Positions 54,348 to 63,778 of a stretch of 64,000 nucleotides of DNA are shown here, one piece after another. Origin of the DNA: Roseivirga thermotolerans (GTDB lineage Bacteria; Bacteroidota; Bacteroidia; Cytophagales; Cyclobacteriaceae). The stretch spans positions 248,001 to 312,000 of the forward strand of contig NZ_BNAG01000002.1 of NCBI RefSeq assembly GCF_014653175.1. The letters run 5' to 3'. Under the pieces are notes generated by a model. It saw only the letters and a list, made by a program, of their open reading frames with translations, ran no database searches and had not been told where the DNA came from. The number at the start of each line of letters is the position of its first letter. The stretch's first letter is position 1. The position numbers and the translations under genes were made by a program.

Positions 54348-56778
54348 GACTAAAATAAACACTCCCGGCAAAAGCTAACAAGACCATTAGGCTCATTACC
54401 TGCATCACGGTACTCCCTACAGAATAAATCTTTGGTTCAAAGCTGAACTCAATGGTATGATCGCCTGCAGGTATGGCCAGTGCTCTTAAAATGTAATTGG
54501 CTCTGAGCATGTCTACTTCTTCGCCATCAATGGTTACTCTGAAGCCCTTGGGGTAATGCACCTCCGAGAAAACAGCAAAACCATCGGATGTATTGGAGCT
54601 TTCATATTTCCAGTAACCCGGTTTGTATTCTACCAAATTAATGGTGCCGTTGGCCGATGTACTGAGCCCCTGAGGCACCTCCCCTGCATTTACTATGGCT
54701 GTAATAGCCGGTGTGGTAAGGTTTCGGGTGGCATTGAATTCGCCATCGGCATCTTCCACATAGTTTAATTCTTTTACAAACCAGGCAGCACCAAGGGCAT
54801 TTGGGTTTTGAATCACATCTCCGGCTGCTTGAGGGGCGGTAATAAAAAATCGTGTATTGAGCATGTTGAGGACCGGAGTCTGGCTAAAGTCCGGTATACT
54901 ACCTGCATTAAGGGCTTGAGCAACCAATGAATATTCTGGTAGTATTACATTATCAATTAGCTCCTGATACCTTCTGATTCTTGCTCCGTGGTACCCGTTC
55001 ACCAGATGATGGTGGTAGGCAGCTCTTGCACTGTAGAACTGTGCCGAAAGGTCTATAACTCTGTCCCCGTTCTTTTTGGTTTGCTTAATGTAACGGTCGG
55101 CAGGCGTCTCTGCAAAAACATTGCTTCTGAAGTTGGTGCTATAGTTGTCTTTGCCAATGAATCTGGCGCTCACAATTAATATTTCTGAGGAACCAATGAC
55201 AACGAGAAGCAAGGTGGCCAACCCCTTTTTAAGTTTCCCTACCTTATAAAGGTAGAAGGTAAGAGCAAAAATGCCGATGAAGAAAAAAGCTCTCCATGCA
55301 TCGGCAGAAAACAGGTCTTTACGGTCGTTTTTTAATGCCCGAGCAAGTTCTTGCGGAAGTTGGGAGTCATATGTACCTCTAAAGCTAAACATACCCGTGC
55401 TCAGGCCAAGCAGCAGAGCCAAACCGGCTGTAGAGCCAAGCGCTATCCATAGTTTCTTTTGCAAGGTTTTGTCCCATTTAAGCTCCACCAGCTTTTGAAG
55501 TGCCATCATTCCCAGCAGGCCAATGGAGAAGATGGGCATCACCATTGTGAAGGTGACCGATCTAAACTTATTGTAACCGGGAAAATACTCGAACATAAAA
55601 TTGTTGAACCAGCCAAGGTTGCGTCCATAACTCAGTAGAATGCCTAATATGGCCACAGAAACTAACCAGACCACATACTTACGCTCTACAAGAAAGCAGC
55701 CCAGTACAAACAGAAAAACCATAATGGCTCCGGCATAGTAGGTAGTAGGGCTCTCACTACCCCAGTAAGCCCTAAACCGCGGGTCATAATTCAAAAACTG
55801 ACCCAATTGTAGGTTGTTTACTCCATTGGCTCGTAAAAAATCGGCAGTCTCAGAATCAGTAGAAAGAGGGGCATTACCGCCCAATGCATTAGGGATAAAT
55901 AGGGTGAAAGGATCCCAAATACCATTGGAATACTGAAAGGCATATGTAGGTGAAAGGCCATCGGCATTCATTTCCTCATCCACCTGCTGAGAAAGTTCTG
56001 ACTTCCCTCGGTTAGAATATTTACCATATTCATAGGTGGCATAAAACTCACCAAAGAAAGTACCAATGGCCATTAGCGCGGCTACAATTAAAAGACTCAA
56101 CCGTTGCACATAAAGGCGCAACTGCCCTTCCCGGTAGGCATAGATGAGTTGTATTAGACCATAAATACCTATTATAAAGGCTAGGTAATAAGTAATCTGT
56201 AAGTGATTCACCCTTAGCTGCATTGCCAGAGCAAGGGCTGTAAGGCTTGCGCCCAGCCATTTGTTGCGGTTAAAGCAAAGGTGAATTCCTCCCATAACCA
56301 GTGGCATAAACGAAACAGCCGATATGCGGGCGTTATGACCGGCTGTGAGCCCGATAATGTTATAAGAAGATAAACCAAAAGCAACCGACCCTATCAGTGC
56401 CAGATATGGTTTAACTCTAAAACACAATAGCATAATGTAGAAAGAAAGCATGCTGGCAAAAATTATTCTTACCGGGTGAGGAAGCCCTACAGAATAAACA
56501 GCATGTGCATATTTAATAAGCTGATTGCCCCATTTCACACTGATAAGGTAAGCAGGCATGCCTCCAAATATAGAATTGGTCCATAAGCCTTCTTTGCCAG
56601 TAGCTTCTCTGTGTTCTATCAACTCCTGGGCACTTGCTTCCCATTGAATAATATCACTCTGGTTCAGGTTTTTATTGTCGAAAAAGACCGGGTTGAAAAA
56701 GGCTACAGTGATTACCAAAAATACCAGTACGGCTATCAGATGCGGCAACACATGTTGCGAAAAGTTGATCTTCTTCAT
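54334..56778 (-). CDS. YfhO-like polytopic membrane protein
   Basis: About 814 residues. Roughly 12 membrane segments run from residue 10 to about 540, with GLTAGHNARISAVSFMPLVMGG, NAxxRxS-type periplasmic loops and a large periplasmic domain (about 560-790), followed by a final helix. YfhO proteins are thought to be GT-C glycosyltransferases that decorate teichoic acid or glycolipids; in Bacteroidota the role is unproven. ATG 56778 is chosen, and a GTG at 56802 is an alternative. Its place beside two glycosyltransferases and a flippase fits surface-glycan synthesis. Confidence 0.75.
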   Translation of the reverse strand: MKKINFSQHVLPHLIAVLVFLVITVAFFNPVFFDNKNLNQSDIIQWEASAQELIEHREATGKEGLWTNSIFGGMPAYLISVKWGNQLIKYAHAVYSVGLPHPVRIIFASMLSFYIMLLCFRVKPYLALIGSVAFGLSSYNIIGLTAGHNARISAVSFMPLVMGGIHLCFNRNKWLGASLTALALAMQLRVNHLQITYYLAFIIGIYGLIQLIYAYREGQLRLYVQRLSLLIVAALMAIGTFFGEFYATYEYGKYSNRGKSELSQQVDEEMNADGLSPTYAFQYSNGIWDPFTLFIPNALGGNAPLSTDSETADFLRANGVNNLQLGQFLNYDPRFRAYWGSESPTTYYAGAIMVFLFVLGCFLVERKYVVWLVSVAILGILLSYGRNLGWFNNFMFEYFPGYNKFRSVTFTMVMPIFSIGLLGMMALQKLVELKWDKTLQKKLWIALGSTAGLALLLGLSTGMFSFRGTYDSQLPQELARALKNDRKDLFSADAWRAFFFIGIFALTFYLYKVGKLKKGLATLLLVVIGSSEILIVSARFIGKDNYSTNFRSNVFAETPADRYIKQTKKNGDRVIDLSAQFYSARAAYHHHLVNGYHGARIRRYQELIDNVILPEYSLVAQALNAGSIPDFSQTPVLNMLNTRFFITAPQAAGDVIQNPNALGAAWFVKELNYVEDADGEFNATRNLTTPAITAIVNAGEVPQGLSTSANGTINLVEYKPGYWKYESSNTSDGFAVFSEVHYPKGFRVTIDGEEVDMLRANYILRALAIPAGDHTIEFSFEPKIYSVGSTVMQVMSLMVLLAFAGSVYFSLREN

Positions 56779-56834
56779 GCTATCTATATCAATTTGCGAC
56801 ACAATATGTTCATTAGGCCACTAATAGAAAAGCC

Positions 56835-56876
56835 AAAGCCGCTATTTGTCTGTTTTACTCGGTTTAGCGGCTTTTT
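56835..56876. other. Large hairpin between the divergent YfhO-like and ffh genes
   Basis: The arms AAAGCCGCTA (56835-56844) and TAGCGGCTTT (56865-56874) form a 10-base-pair stem with a 20-base loop, followed by T residues on the plus strand. It resembles a terminator, but both flanking genes are divergent, so nothing known is transcribed into it. It may be a leader element, or end an unrecognised small transcript. Confidence 0.5.
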
Positions 56877-56893
56877 AAGACAGGAAAAATGGC

Positions 56894-56901
56894 TATTTTT
56901 G
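56894..56901 (+). promoter_or_regulatory. Candidate -7 element of ffh
   Basis: TATTTTTG matches TAnnTTTG and lies 19 bases before the ffh ATG. No TTG is seen at the normal -33 spacing. Confidence 0.4.
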
Positions 56902-56920
56902 CAAGCCAAAAGTTGAAAGC

Positions 56921-58255
56921 ATGTTTGAGAATTTAAGCGGCAAGCTAGATAAGGCCTTTAAGACCTTAAAAGGTCAGGGTTCGATCACAGAAATAAACGT
57001 AGCCACCACAGTCAAAGAGATCAGACGAGCACTGATTGATGCTGATGTTAACTATAAAGTAGCAAAGGAGGTAACCGACAAAATTAAAGAAGAGGCACTC
57101 GGCAGAGATGTACTCATATCGGTTTCTCCCGGCCAGCTACTTGTTAAGATCGTTAACGAAGAACTAACCCAAATGATGGGTGGCAAAAAGGTAGATATGA
57201 CCCTGCAGGGAGATCCTGCGGTGGTGCTTATTTCCGGCTTGCAGGGTTCAGGTAAAACCACTTTTTCAGGTAAGCTTGCCCGAATGCTCAAATCACAAGG
57301 GCGGCAGGTGTTGCTTACTGCCTGCGATATCTACCGTCCGGCTGCCATTGATCAGTTGAAGGTATTGGGAGAGCAAATTGGTGTGGAGGTTTATGCCGAG
57401 CCTGAGAATAAAAATGCTGTTGAAATTGCCAACAATGCCATTAAACATGCTAAGTCAACAGGGAAAAAGATCGTTATAGTCGATACAGCCGGTCGATTGG
57501 CGGTCGATGAGCAAATGATGCAAGAGATTGAAGGGCTCAAAAAAGCACTGAACCCTTCTGAAACCTTGTTTGTGGTCGATTCAATGACGGGTCAGGATGC
57601 TGTGAACACAGCTAAAACTTTCAACGAAAGGCTCGATTTTGACGGAGTAGTACTCACCAAACTCGATGGTGATACCCGCGGTGGTGCGGCCCTTTCGATC
57701 AGAACGGTAGTAGACAAACCCATTAAGTTCATTTCTACCGGAGAGAAGATGGAGGCTATTGATGTCTTCCATCCAGACCGTATGGCCAACCGAATATTGG
57801 GTATGGGCGATGTGGTGTCGTTGGTAGAAAAAGCGCAACAGACCTTTGATGAGGAAGAAGCCAAGAAGCTCAACAAAAAGATTCGCCAGAATAAGTTCGA
57901 TTTTGATGATTTCTTGTCGCAGCTAGAGCAAATTAAGAAAATGGGTAACCTGAAAGACCTTATGGGTATGATACCCGGAATGGGAAAGGCTTTGAAGGGG
58001 CTTGATATTGATGACGATTCCTTTAAGCCGATTGAAGCCATTATCCGCTCAATGACTAAAGATGAGCGGGCTAACCCAGAGATTATTAATGGTAGCCGAA
58101 GAAAGCGAATTGCCGATGGCTCGGGTACTTCTATTCAGGAGGTAAATAACCTTATGAAGCAGTTTGCCGACATGCGAAAAATGATGAAAATGATGAATAA
58201 AGTAGGAGGCAAGCGAGCCATGCAAAGCTTGGCTCAAATGGGCGGCAGGAGATAA
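56921..58255 (+). CDS. ffh: Signal recognition particle protein
   Basis: A 444-residue SRP54 homologue that binds 4.5S RNA and signal sequences and delivers ribosomes to FtsY. The N-domain (1-90) is followed by the GTPase domain with P-loop SGLQGSGKTT (near 107), DTAGRL (near 190) and TKLDGDTRGG (near 247). The Met-rich M-domain (about 330-444) contains LMGMIPGMGK and the RNA-binding GSRRKRIADGSG. Length is normal. The 4.5S RNA gene was not found in the window. Confidence 0.96.
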   Translation: MFENLSGKLDKAFKTLKGQGSITEINVATTVKEIRRALIDADVNYKVAKEVTDKIKEEALGRDVLISVSPGQLLVKIVNEELTQMMGGKKVDMTLQGDPAVVLISGLQGSGKTTFSGKLARMLKSQGRQVLLTACDIYRPAAIDQLKVLGEQIGVEVYAEPENKNAVEIANNAIKHAKSTGKKIVIVDTAGRLAVDEQMMQEIEGLKKALNPSETLFVVDSMTGQDAVNTAKTFNERLDFDGVVLTKLDGDTRGGAALSIRTVVDKPIKFISTGEKMEAIDVFHPDRMANRILGMGDVVSLVEKAQQTFDEEEAKKLNKKIRQNKFDFDDFLSQLEQIKKMGNLKDLMGMIPGMGKALKGLDIDDDSFKPIEAIIRSMTKDERANPEIINGSRRKRIADGSGTSIQEVNNLMKQFADMRKMMKMMNKVGGKRAMQSLAQMGGRR

Positions 58256-58346
58256 GCCTCAAGCATTTATAGTACATGTGAACTAAGGAATCATGCAAAG
58301 TCTTGCTCTAAAAAGCGCGCGCCATAATTCTAATCGATAAGCAGCG

Positions 58347-59063
58347 ATGAAACTCTACTTTAGCCTCTTGATAATTGTTACATTATCTAGTTGCTCTTTA
58401 GATAACCAGGAGGGTATTAAAACTATCGATACAGGTGCATTTGAAATTGATGTTCCAGATAGTTGGAAGTATCACAAAGAAAAAGGGGACGACAGCTTTG
58501 TTGGAAGAATTGTTGGTAATGAAATTGAGCTGTTTTTTGATTGGAGTGAAATGGGGTATGCCAACTCTCTTATTTTAACAGAACAGGAATACATTTACGA
58601 GCATGATTATTTGTGGATGCCTGTAAATCTGCCTTATGGGAAAGATGGCGTCATTTATACAACAGGAGATATAGAAGGAGTAAGACAACAAATAATGAGA
58701 GAGAAAGGGATCAGAGATCCTTTATTAGTCAAAGTTGAACCATTCCAAATTCCAATGAAGCAAGTTATTCATTCAGGTAATGAATACGCTGCAATCCTCA
58801 CTTACAAAGACACTTCTATTAGGGTAGCTATTGAAATACCCGAGGAAATCAGAAATCATAATATTCAGGTTGATACGGTGGGTCACTATATATGTAAATT
58901 AATCACACCTCGCAAAGGGATCGATGGAATGACGGGTGTTTACTTTAAAGATTTAAATTCCAATTTTAACTTTAACATAGTAGGCAGTATAAAACGAATA
59001 AGAGATCAAGAATCAGCAATACGAGCCTTCAAAACGATTAAAATTAAAAGAGAGGTAAACTGA
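58347..59063 (+). CDS. Predicted lipoprotein of unknown function
   Basis: A 238-residue exported protein with a lipobox near residue 16 (LSSCS). The mature protein is beta-rich with scattered charged residues (FEIDVPDSWKYHKEKGDDSFVG) and has no recognisable motif. It follows ffh by 91 bases and has no partner; the next gene is convergent. Base composition is slightly more AT-rich than its neighbours, which may point to more recent acquisition. Function unknown. Confidence 0.65.
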   Translation: MKLYFSLLIIVTLSSCSLDNQEGIKTIDTGAFEIDVPDSWKYHKEKGDDSFVGRIVGNEIELFFDWSEMGYANSLILTEQEYIYEHDYLWMPVNLPYGKDGVIYTTGDIEGVRQQIMREKGIRDPLLVKVEPFQIPMKQVIHSGNEYAAILTYKDTSIRVAIEIPEEIRNHNIQVDTVGHYICKLITPRKGIDGMTGVYFKDLNSNFNFNIVGSIKRIRDQESAIRAFKTIKIKREVN

Positions 59064-59157
59064 GTATAGTAAAACCTATGCTCAATATTGTTCCTGAGGT
59101 TGGTTGGCTGAGACTTTCATATCTAACTTACTTGTCTCAGTTTGCAGCTAGGATTTT

Positions 59158-59892
59158 TCATTGTTCTTCTGCGGGTTCTGCCACAAGCCCTCTAGACTCT
59201 TTGTACGATTCCCATTTTATCCATGCCATTTGGTGATCATAGTCGGCTGTTTGAAAGGTGAGCTTGTAGCGCTTTCGGTTGTCGTCTAGCAAGGTAGTGT
59301 TGCTTGCCGCCTGTATTTTTATACTGTCCGGCTTCTTATTCACCCGGTATTCAATGTCCATGCTGTCGGCTTTCCATCGAAGAATGTAGTGATCCAGATT
59401 CTCGTTGATCCGGTATTTACCTTTTTGATACGATAATACCCGTTCCGATTCTAAAAGCTTTTTATTGTGATAGTCAGTAATATAAATCTTAGCCATTCCG
59501 TAGCGGTTGAGGAACTCTTGAGTCTTGTCTTCGCGCAGATAGACCTGGATTTTAACTAATAAGCTATCGATAAAGTATAGGTTAATATCTTCTATGAAGT
59601 ACGATTCTACCAGGTAGTCCAGGCGGTGAAGCTTGTATATGCTAAAATCATCAGTGTAAAACTCGCCATAGTGTTTGAACACCCGCAAATCCAAATCTTT
59701 TAGGTGTTGATTGAGCTCTAGCGAAGAAAATTGAAAGTAGTAATCCGGCATTTCAGCCAATACACGGGTGATGGGTTCTTCTTTTTTGGGCTCGGATTCT
59801 ACCATTCTTTTTGACGAATCGGGCTCTTTTTGTGGGGGGGTGCAGCCCAATAAGACAACAGAGAGAATTGGTATAACTATGAAATACTTCAA
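59158..59892 (-). CDS. Predicted lipoprotein of unknown function
   Basis: A 244-residue exported protein. The lipobox VLLGC (Cys17) is followed by a Pro/Lys/Glu-rich tether (about 18-43) and a beta-rich domain with repeated Asp/Lys/Tyr patterns (DFSIYKLHRLDYLVESYF). The start codon is TTG at 59892, which places the signal peptide correctly; no ATG does so. No family is recognised. It is a single gene between a convergent lipoprotein gene and the small kinase gene on the same strand. Confidence 0.65.
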   Translation of the reverse strand: MKYFIVIPILSVVLLGCTPPQKEPDSSKRMVESEPKKEEPITRVLAEMPDYYFQFSSLELNQHLKDLDLRVFKHYGEFYTDDFSIYKLHRLDYLVESYFIEDINLYFIDSLLVKIQVYLREDKTQEFLNRYGMAKIYITDYHNKKLLESERVLSYQKGKYRINENLDHYILRWKADSMDIEYRVNKKPDSIKIQAASNTTLLDDNRKRYKLTFQTADYDHQMAWIKWESYKESRGLVAEPAEEQ

Positions 59893-59949
59893 ATTAACTA
59901 ATTATTTCGTTAAATAAAGTGTTTCTATTTCTTAAATCCAAAAGCGTAA

Positions 59950-60450
59950 TTAAATAAGTTGTGCGGCTAAGAGTACCTGTTGAGCGTCAATAGTTTCCGT
60001 GCCGCTAAGCATAATATCAGGAGTTATTTTGTGAGGGTTATGATATTTGAGGTGAGAATGCCAAACATGCTCTAAAAACCACTCCGGTTCATTACCCCAG
60101 CGGGTTTCCTTCATACGTCTCTGCAGATAGGTTTCGTAGGGAATGTCTATGGCAATGGTAAGAGAGGCGTTTTTTATTATTTGTAGATCTGTGAAAGCAA
60201 AAATGCCTTCAGCGACTACATAGCGATTTTCATTCAAAGAACTGTCGATGGTGTTTCTCCATCTGTTCCAGTCGATTGAATCGGGGGTTTCCCAATCAAT
60301 CCTGTCTTTAATGGTGGGGATTTCCGATTGGGCTTTCACAAATTCATCCTGATCCAGATGGATGGAATCATGCAGAAGGGCACATAGTTCTTTCGAAAAT
60401 GACGATTTTCCCGATCGGCTGACCCCGGCTACTAAAATCAGTTGACCCAT
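59950..60450 (-). CDS. P-loop NTPase/kinase-like protein
   Basis: A 166-residue soluble protein. The Walker A motif GVSRSGKSSF near residue 9 is followed by SIHLDQDEFVK (near 30), the acidic stretch typical of uridine- and nicotinamide-riboside-kinase-like folds, and a VAEGIFAF Walker B-like strand near 80. The size and motif order fit a small nucleoside, nucleotide or cofactor kinase; the substrate cannot be told. It is probably an independent gene, with 57 bases to the lipoprotein gene downstream. Confidence 0.75.
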   Translation of the reverse strand: MGQLILVAGVSRSGKSSFSKELCALLHDSIHLDQDEFVKAQSEIPTIKDRIDWETPDSIDWNRWRNTIDSSLNENRYVVAEGIFAFTDLQIIKNASLTIAIDIPYETYLQRRMKETRWGNEPEWFLEHVWHSHLKYHNPHKITPDIMLSGTETIDAQQVLLAAQLI

Positions 60451-60700
60451 CTGTTGATTTTAAACCTTACTTTCTCTCTCTTCTGAGTTTCCATGGAGTA
60501 CATCTTTATGTTGCTTTGTACTTCAGGGAAATTAATCTATGTGCTTGTTGGTGCTCTGAGCTAGAGCCTTTTCAACAGTAGGCAATTTAAGTGGTGTTTT
60601 GAATTATGAGAAAGAATCCATTTGTTTTCTGCGTTCAAAGAGGCCTCAATTAAGTAGGGGAGATGGGTATAATATTTTCTCCTATGGCGTTGATGAGCAT

Positions 60701-60737
60701 AAAAAAAGCCCTGTCAGTTCCGACAGGGCTCTTTTTT
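60701..60737. terminator. Bidirectional terminator near pdhB
   Basis: The arms AGCCCTGTC (60707-60715) and GACAGGGCT (60722-60730) form a 9-base-pair stem with a 6-base loop. It has an A run before it and a T run after it, so it works in both directions. It ends pdhB on the minus strand. The rest of the 299-base gap to the kinase gene (60451-60700) shows no gene or clear signal. Confidence 0.85.
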
Positions 60738-60749
60738 AGTTTTTTCTTA

Positions 60750-61727
60750 CTATCTGTACATAACTGCATCTACCGCGTCTAGTGTCCGCTTTACATTAGG
60801 TAGAATGGCATCGATGAGCGTAGGGGCATAAGGCAACGGAAGATCCATGCTGTTTACCCTTTTTACAGGTGCGTCCAGATAATCGAAGGCATCTTTTTGT
60901 ACGTTGAAGGCAATATCGGTTGAAATAGAAGCCAGTGGCCAGGCTTCTTCAACAATCACCAATCGATTGGTTTTCTTAACGGAGCCTATAACAGTTTTAT
61001 AGTCAATGGGGCGTACTGATCGTAGATCAATTACTTCTGCACTAATGTCTTTTTTGGCCAGTTCGTCTGCTGCTTCAATGGCAATCTTCATCATTTTACC
61101 GAAGGAAACGAGTGTTACATCGCTACCCTCTTTTACAATATTGGCCTGGCCAATAGGCAAGAGGTATTCTCCCTCAGGTACTTCTCCTTTATCGCCATAC
61201 ATGAGCTCAGACTCCATAAAGATAACCGGGTCTTCATCTCTTATAGACGACTTGAGCAAACCTTTAGCATCGTAGGGGTTAGAAGGTACTACCACCTTGA
61301 GTCCGGGAGTATTGGCATACCAGTTTTCAAAGTTTTGAGAATGCTGAGAGCTTAGCATTCCGGCATTACCGGTTGGTCCTCTAAAAACTATAGGCATTGG
61401 AAACTGACCACCTGACATAGACATCATTTTGGCGGCTGAGTTAATAACCTGGTCTATGGCCACCAACGAGAAGTTGAAGGTCATAAATTCAATGATCGGA
61501 CGCAGGCCATTCATGGCTGCTCCAACACCAATTCCTGCAAAGCCCAGTTCGGCAATAGGGGTATCTATAACTCTTTCCGGTCCAAACTCATCGAGCATGC
61601 CCTGGCTCACTTTGTAAGCACCATTGTATTCAGCAACTTCTTCTCCCATGAGAAAGACTTTTTGGTCTCTTCTCATTTCCTCAGACATGGCTTCCCTTAA
61701 GGCTTCTCTGAATTGTATTTCTCTCAT
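60750..61727 (-). CDS. pdhB: Pyruvate dehydrogenase E1 component, beta subunit
   Basis: A 325-residue E1-beta of the pyruvate dehydrogenase type. The N-terminal pyrimidine-binding domain has VFLMGEEVAEYNGAYKVS and ERVIDTPIAELGFAGIGVG, and the C-terminal transketolase domain has LIVEEAWPLAS. It forms the thiamine diphosphate-dependent E1 together with an alpha subunit, not encoded here; separate pdhA and pdhB loci are common in Bacteroidota. The residues match pyruvate-type better than branched-chain 2-oxoacid forms. A candidate promoter precedes it and a strong terminator follows. Confidence 0.93.
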   Translation of the reverse strand: MREIQFREALREAMSEEMRRDQKVFLMGEEVAEYNGAYKVSQGMLDEFGPERVIDTPIAELGFAGIGVGAAMNGLRPIIEFMTFNFSLVAIDQVINSAAKMMSMSGGQFPMPIVFRGPTGNAGMLSSQHSQNFENWYANTPGLKVVVPSNPYDAKGLLKSSIRDEDPVIFMESELMYGDKGEVPEGEYLLPIGQANIVKEGSDVTLVSFGKMMKIAIEAADELAKKDISAEVIDLRSVRPIDYKTVIGSVKKTNRLVIVEEAWPLASISTDIAFNVQKDAFDYLDAPVKRVNSMDLPLPYAPTLIDAILPNVKRTLDAVDAVMYR

Positions 61728-61749
61728 TGAACTTGGTTTTTAGCGGGCG

Positions 61750-61780
61750 TAAAAATACACAATCAGGGTTCAAATCCCAA
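61750..61780 (-). promoter_or_regulatory. Candidate pdhB promoter
   Basis: On the minus strand TTG (61780-61778) and TATTTTTA (61757-61750) are 20 bases apart; the -7 box differs from TAnnTTTG only at the last base. Transcription would begin about 15 bases before the pdhB ATG. Confidence 0.45.
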
Positions 61781-61805
61781 TATAGAATTGCTTTAGAATT
61801 GGGTA

Positions 61806-61838
61806 TAAAAAAAGCCCCGAATCACATTCGGGGCTTTC
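61806..61838 (-). terminator. Terminator of the OmpA/TPR lipoprotein gene
   Basis: Arms AGCCCCGAAT and ATTCGGGGCT around a 3-base loop (about 61812-61835) form a 10-base-pair stem, with a T run on the minus strand. It is just downstream of the lipoprotein gene stop and upstream of pdhB. Confidence 0.85.
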
Positions 61839-61860
61839 GAGTATTTTTTTAATGATTTAC

Positions 61861-63654
61861 TTATTTCAGTAAGTCAAAAAATGCTTGTGAGCCAGTGTAT
61901 TGTCTAAACTCAAGGTCGTTAGCAGCTTTAGCTCTCAAAGAAGCATCGGCACTAATGGCATTTCTCAGGTGCTCAATTACTTTGTTCTCGTTGTCCTGAC
62001 GGGCAGCGGCAACTGCAGCAGCATAGTGAGCAACTACATAACCTCTGTCGCTGCTAATTACACTTTCCAAAGTAGACTGTGCATTTCTGAAGTCTTTTCT
62101 CAACAACTGTACAAGGCCTTTGTTGAACTGATCAACAGAACGGTTAGTAGCTCTGTTCAATGAACCAATGGCAAGATCGTAACGACCTACTTTGATTTCT
62201 ACAGCTCCTTTGGCACCGTTAATACCTTGGCTTACTTCGTTGCTTGGGTTCATTCCGGCTGCTTTTGTAAGCGCATCGTGTGCTCCCCAAAGGTTGCCTT
62301 GCATAGCTAGAGCCATACCAATGTTGGCTTGAGCATATACGTTAGCTTGTTTTTGGTTAGAAATATTGAAGTGGTTCAATGCAGTTCTAACATGGTTAGT
62401 CATTTCTCTGCCAGAAGTTTGCATGGCTAACTGTAGGTGTACAGCACCTAGGTTGTTGTGCACTACGTAAGTATCGCTTTTCTTGGCAGCAGCTTCGTAG
62501 ATTTTTTGCTTTTCAGTAAGTGAAGGGTTGTTGGCAGCAGCATAAAGCAATTCTTCAAGAGAAAGAGCGCTTGCCGAAGCCGAACCGTTAGCTATTTGAG
62601 TAGCCAGCGTAGCAATTTCTTCTCTCGATTTCTTTGGCTTCACAGTCAACACTTCTGTTTTAGCTGTTCTAAGCTTAGGGTAGATGTCTTTAAACACTTT
62701 GTTGTAAGTGCTTAGTTTTTGTAGCTGCTTTTCTTTTTGCTCAAATGAACCGGCTCCATTGATAATGTTAGTCCACTCTGCTTTTTGAGCCGCAGTGATA
62801 CCATCGTAGCTGGCAAGCATAGATTTTAGACCGTTCCAGTCCTGAACAATTGGCTTAAGAATAAATCTGATCTGATCAGCCATGCCTTTGTAGTCATACT
62901 GATCCATTTTTTCTCTATACCACTTTTCAATGGCGGCAGCTCTTTCCTGAGAAAGCTCTGAGTTGAATGTTTCTCTACCTTCAGGAGAGTGAGTACCGGT
63001 AATGGTAACAGTTCTTGTTACGTTTTTCTCGGCAATAAAGGCAGCAAAACGCTCACCTCTGTCACTGTTTTTCTCAGAAGTTTTGAATACCGATTTTCCC
63101 TGATCGAAGTAGAACTCTACGTTAGTAGGGATCAATTCTTCCTGATCGTTGTAACCGTGAGGGGCATAAGAGGCATAGTAAGAAGACTGTACCAGTCTTG
63201 AGGTAGTGATTACGCCATCGGCAATGCCAAGTCGCTCGGTCTCAAGGTAGTTGCCGTTCTTAGGGTTTAGTGCACGGCCTTGAACCTGAAGATTACCTCT
63301 TTCCATACCCTCTACAAATGGGAAGGCATAGGTTTCGGTTTTCTTTGGTTGTTCGGTACCAGCATTAGGGTAGTCAACTTCTCTGAACTCTATGGTTTTT
63401 AGCTGACGCTCTTGTGTTCCGTAGGTATAGAAAGTATTCAGTTGGTACACCTTGCCTGGTTTAAGCATTTTAACCGGAAGGTTGGCAGATAACTCGAATC
63501 TTACAGTGTCTGCATGTACCTCAAGTGGGCTTGGAGTCACCGTTAGTTGTTGATCTTTGGCCATTTTCTTCATGGTGCTGAGTGCACAGCCCGTGAATGA
63601 GAAGATGCCCACAAGTGCAACTAGAAAAAACTTTTTAGCAGTTCGGGTTTTCAT
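61861..63654 (-). CDS. Lipoprotein with OmpA-like peptidoglycan-binding domain and TPR repeats
   Basis: A 597-residue exported lipoprotein with lipobox FTGC (Cys23). The N-terminal half (about 40-185) is beta-rich. The OmpA-like domain is near 188-290 (FYFDQGKSVF, TGTHSPEGRE, SQERAAAIEKWY) and has the residues that contact peptidoglycan. About six TPR-like repeats follow (about 395-597). OmpA in the middle with TPRs at the C-terminus is the reverse of PorE-type T9SS proteins, which have TPRs first. It could tether an outer-membrane complex to the cell wall. A small hairpin (63683-63700) lies in its leader. Confidence 0.82.
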   Translation of the reverse strand: MKTRTAKKFFLVALVGIFSFTGCALSTMKKMAKDQQLTVTPSPLEVHADTVRFELSANLPVKMLKPGKVYQLNTFYTYGTQERQLKTIEFREVDYPNAGTEQPKKTETYAFPFVEGMERGNLQVQGRALNPKNGNYLETERLGIADGVITTSRLVQSSYYASYAPHGYNDQEELIPTNVEFYFDQGKSVFKTSEKNSDRGERFAAFIAEKNVTRTVTITGTHSPEGRETFNSELSQERAAAIEKWYREKMDQYDYKGMADQIRFILKPIVQDWNGLKSMLASYDGITAAQKAEWTNIINGAGSFEQKEKQLQKLSTYNKVFKDIYPKLRTAKTEVLTVKPKKSREEIATLATQIANGSASASALSLEELLYAAANNPSLTEKQKIYEAAAKKSDTYVVHNNLGAVHLQLAMQTSGREMTNHVRTALNHFNISNQKQANVYAQANIGMALAMQGNLWGAHDALTKAAGMNPSNEVSQGINGAKGAVEIKVGRYDLAIGSLNRATNRSVDQFNKGLVQLLRKDFRNAQSTLESVISSDRGYVVAHYAAAVAAARQDNENKVIEHLRNAISADASLRAKAANDLEFRQYTGSQAFFDLLK

Positions 63655-63778
63655 AAGAATTTTGATTGTTTTCGTCTGTTTAAGCCTGATTTAGCAGGCT
63701 GCAAGTTTAATAATTTTTTAGTACTTTCCGATTTCACCAATTGGAATTTGTTTCTAAATTGGTACATCTTTTAGCTAA

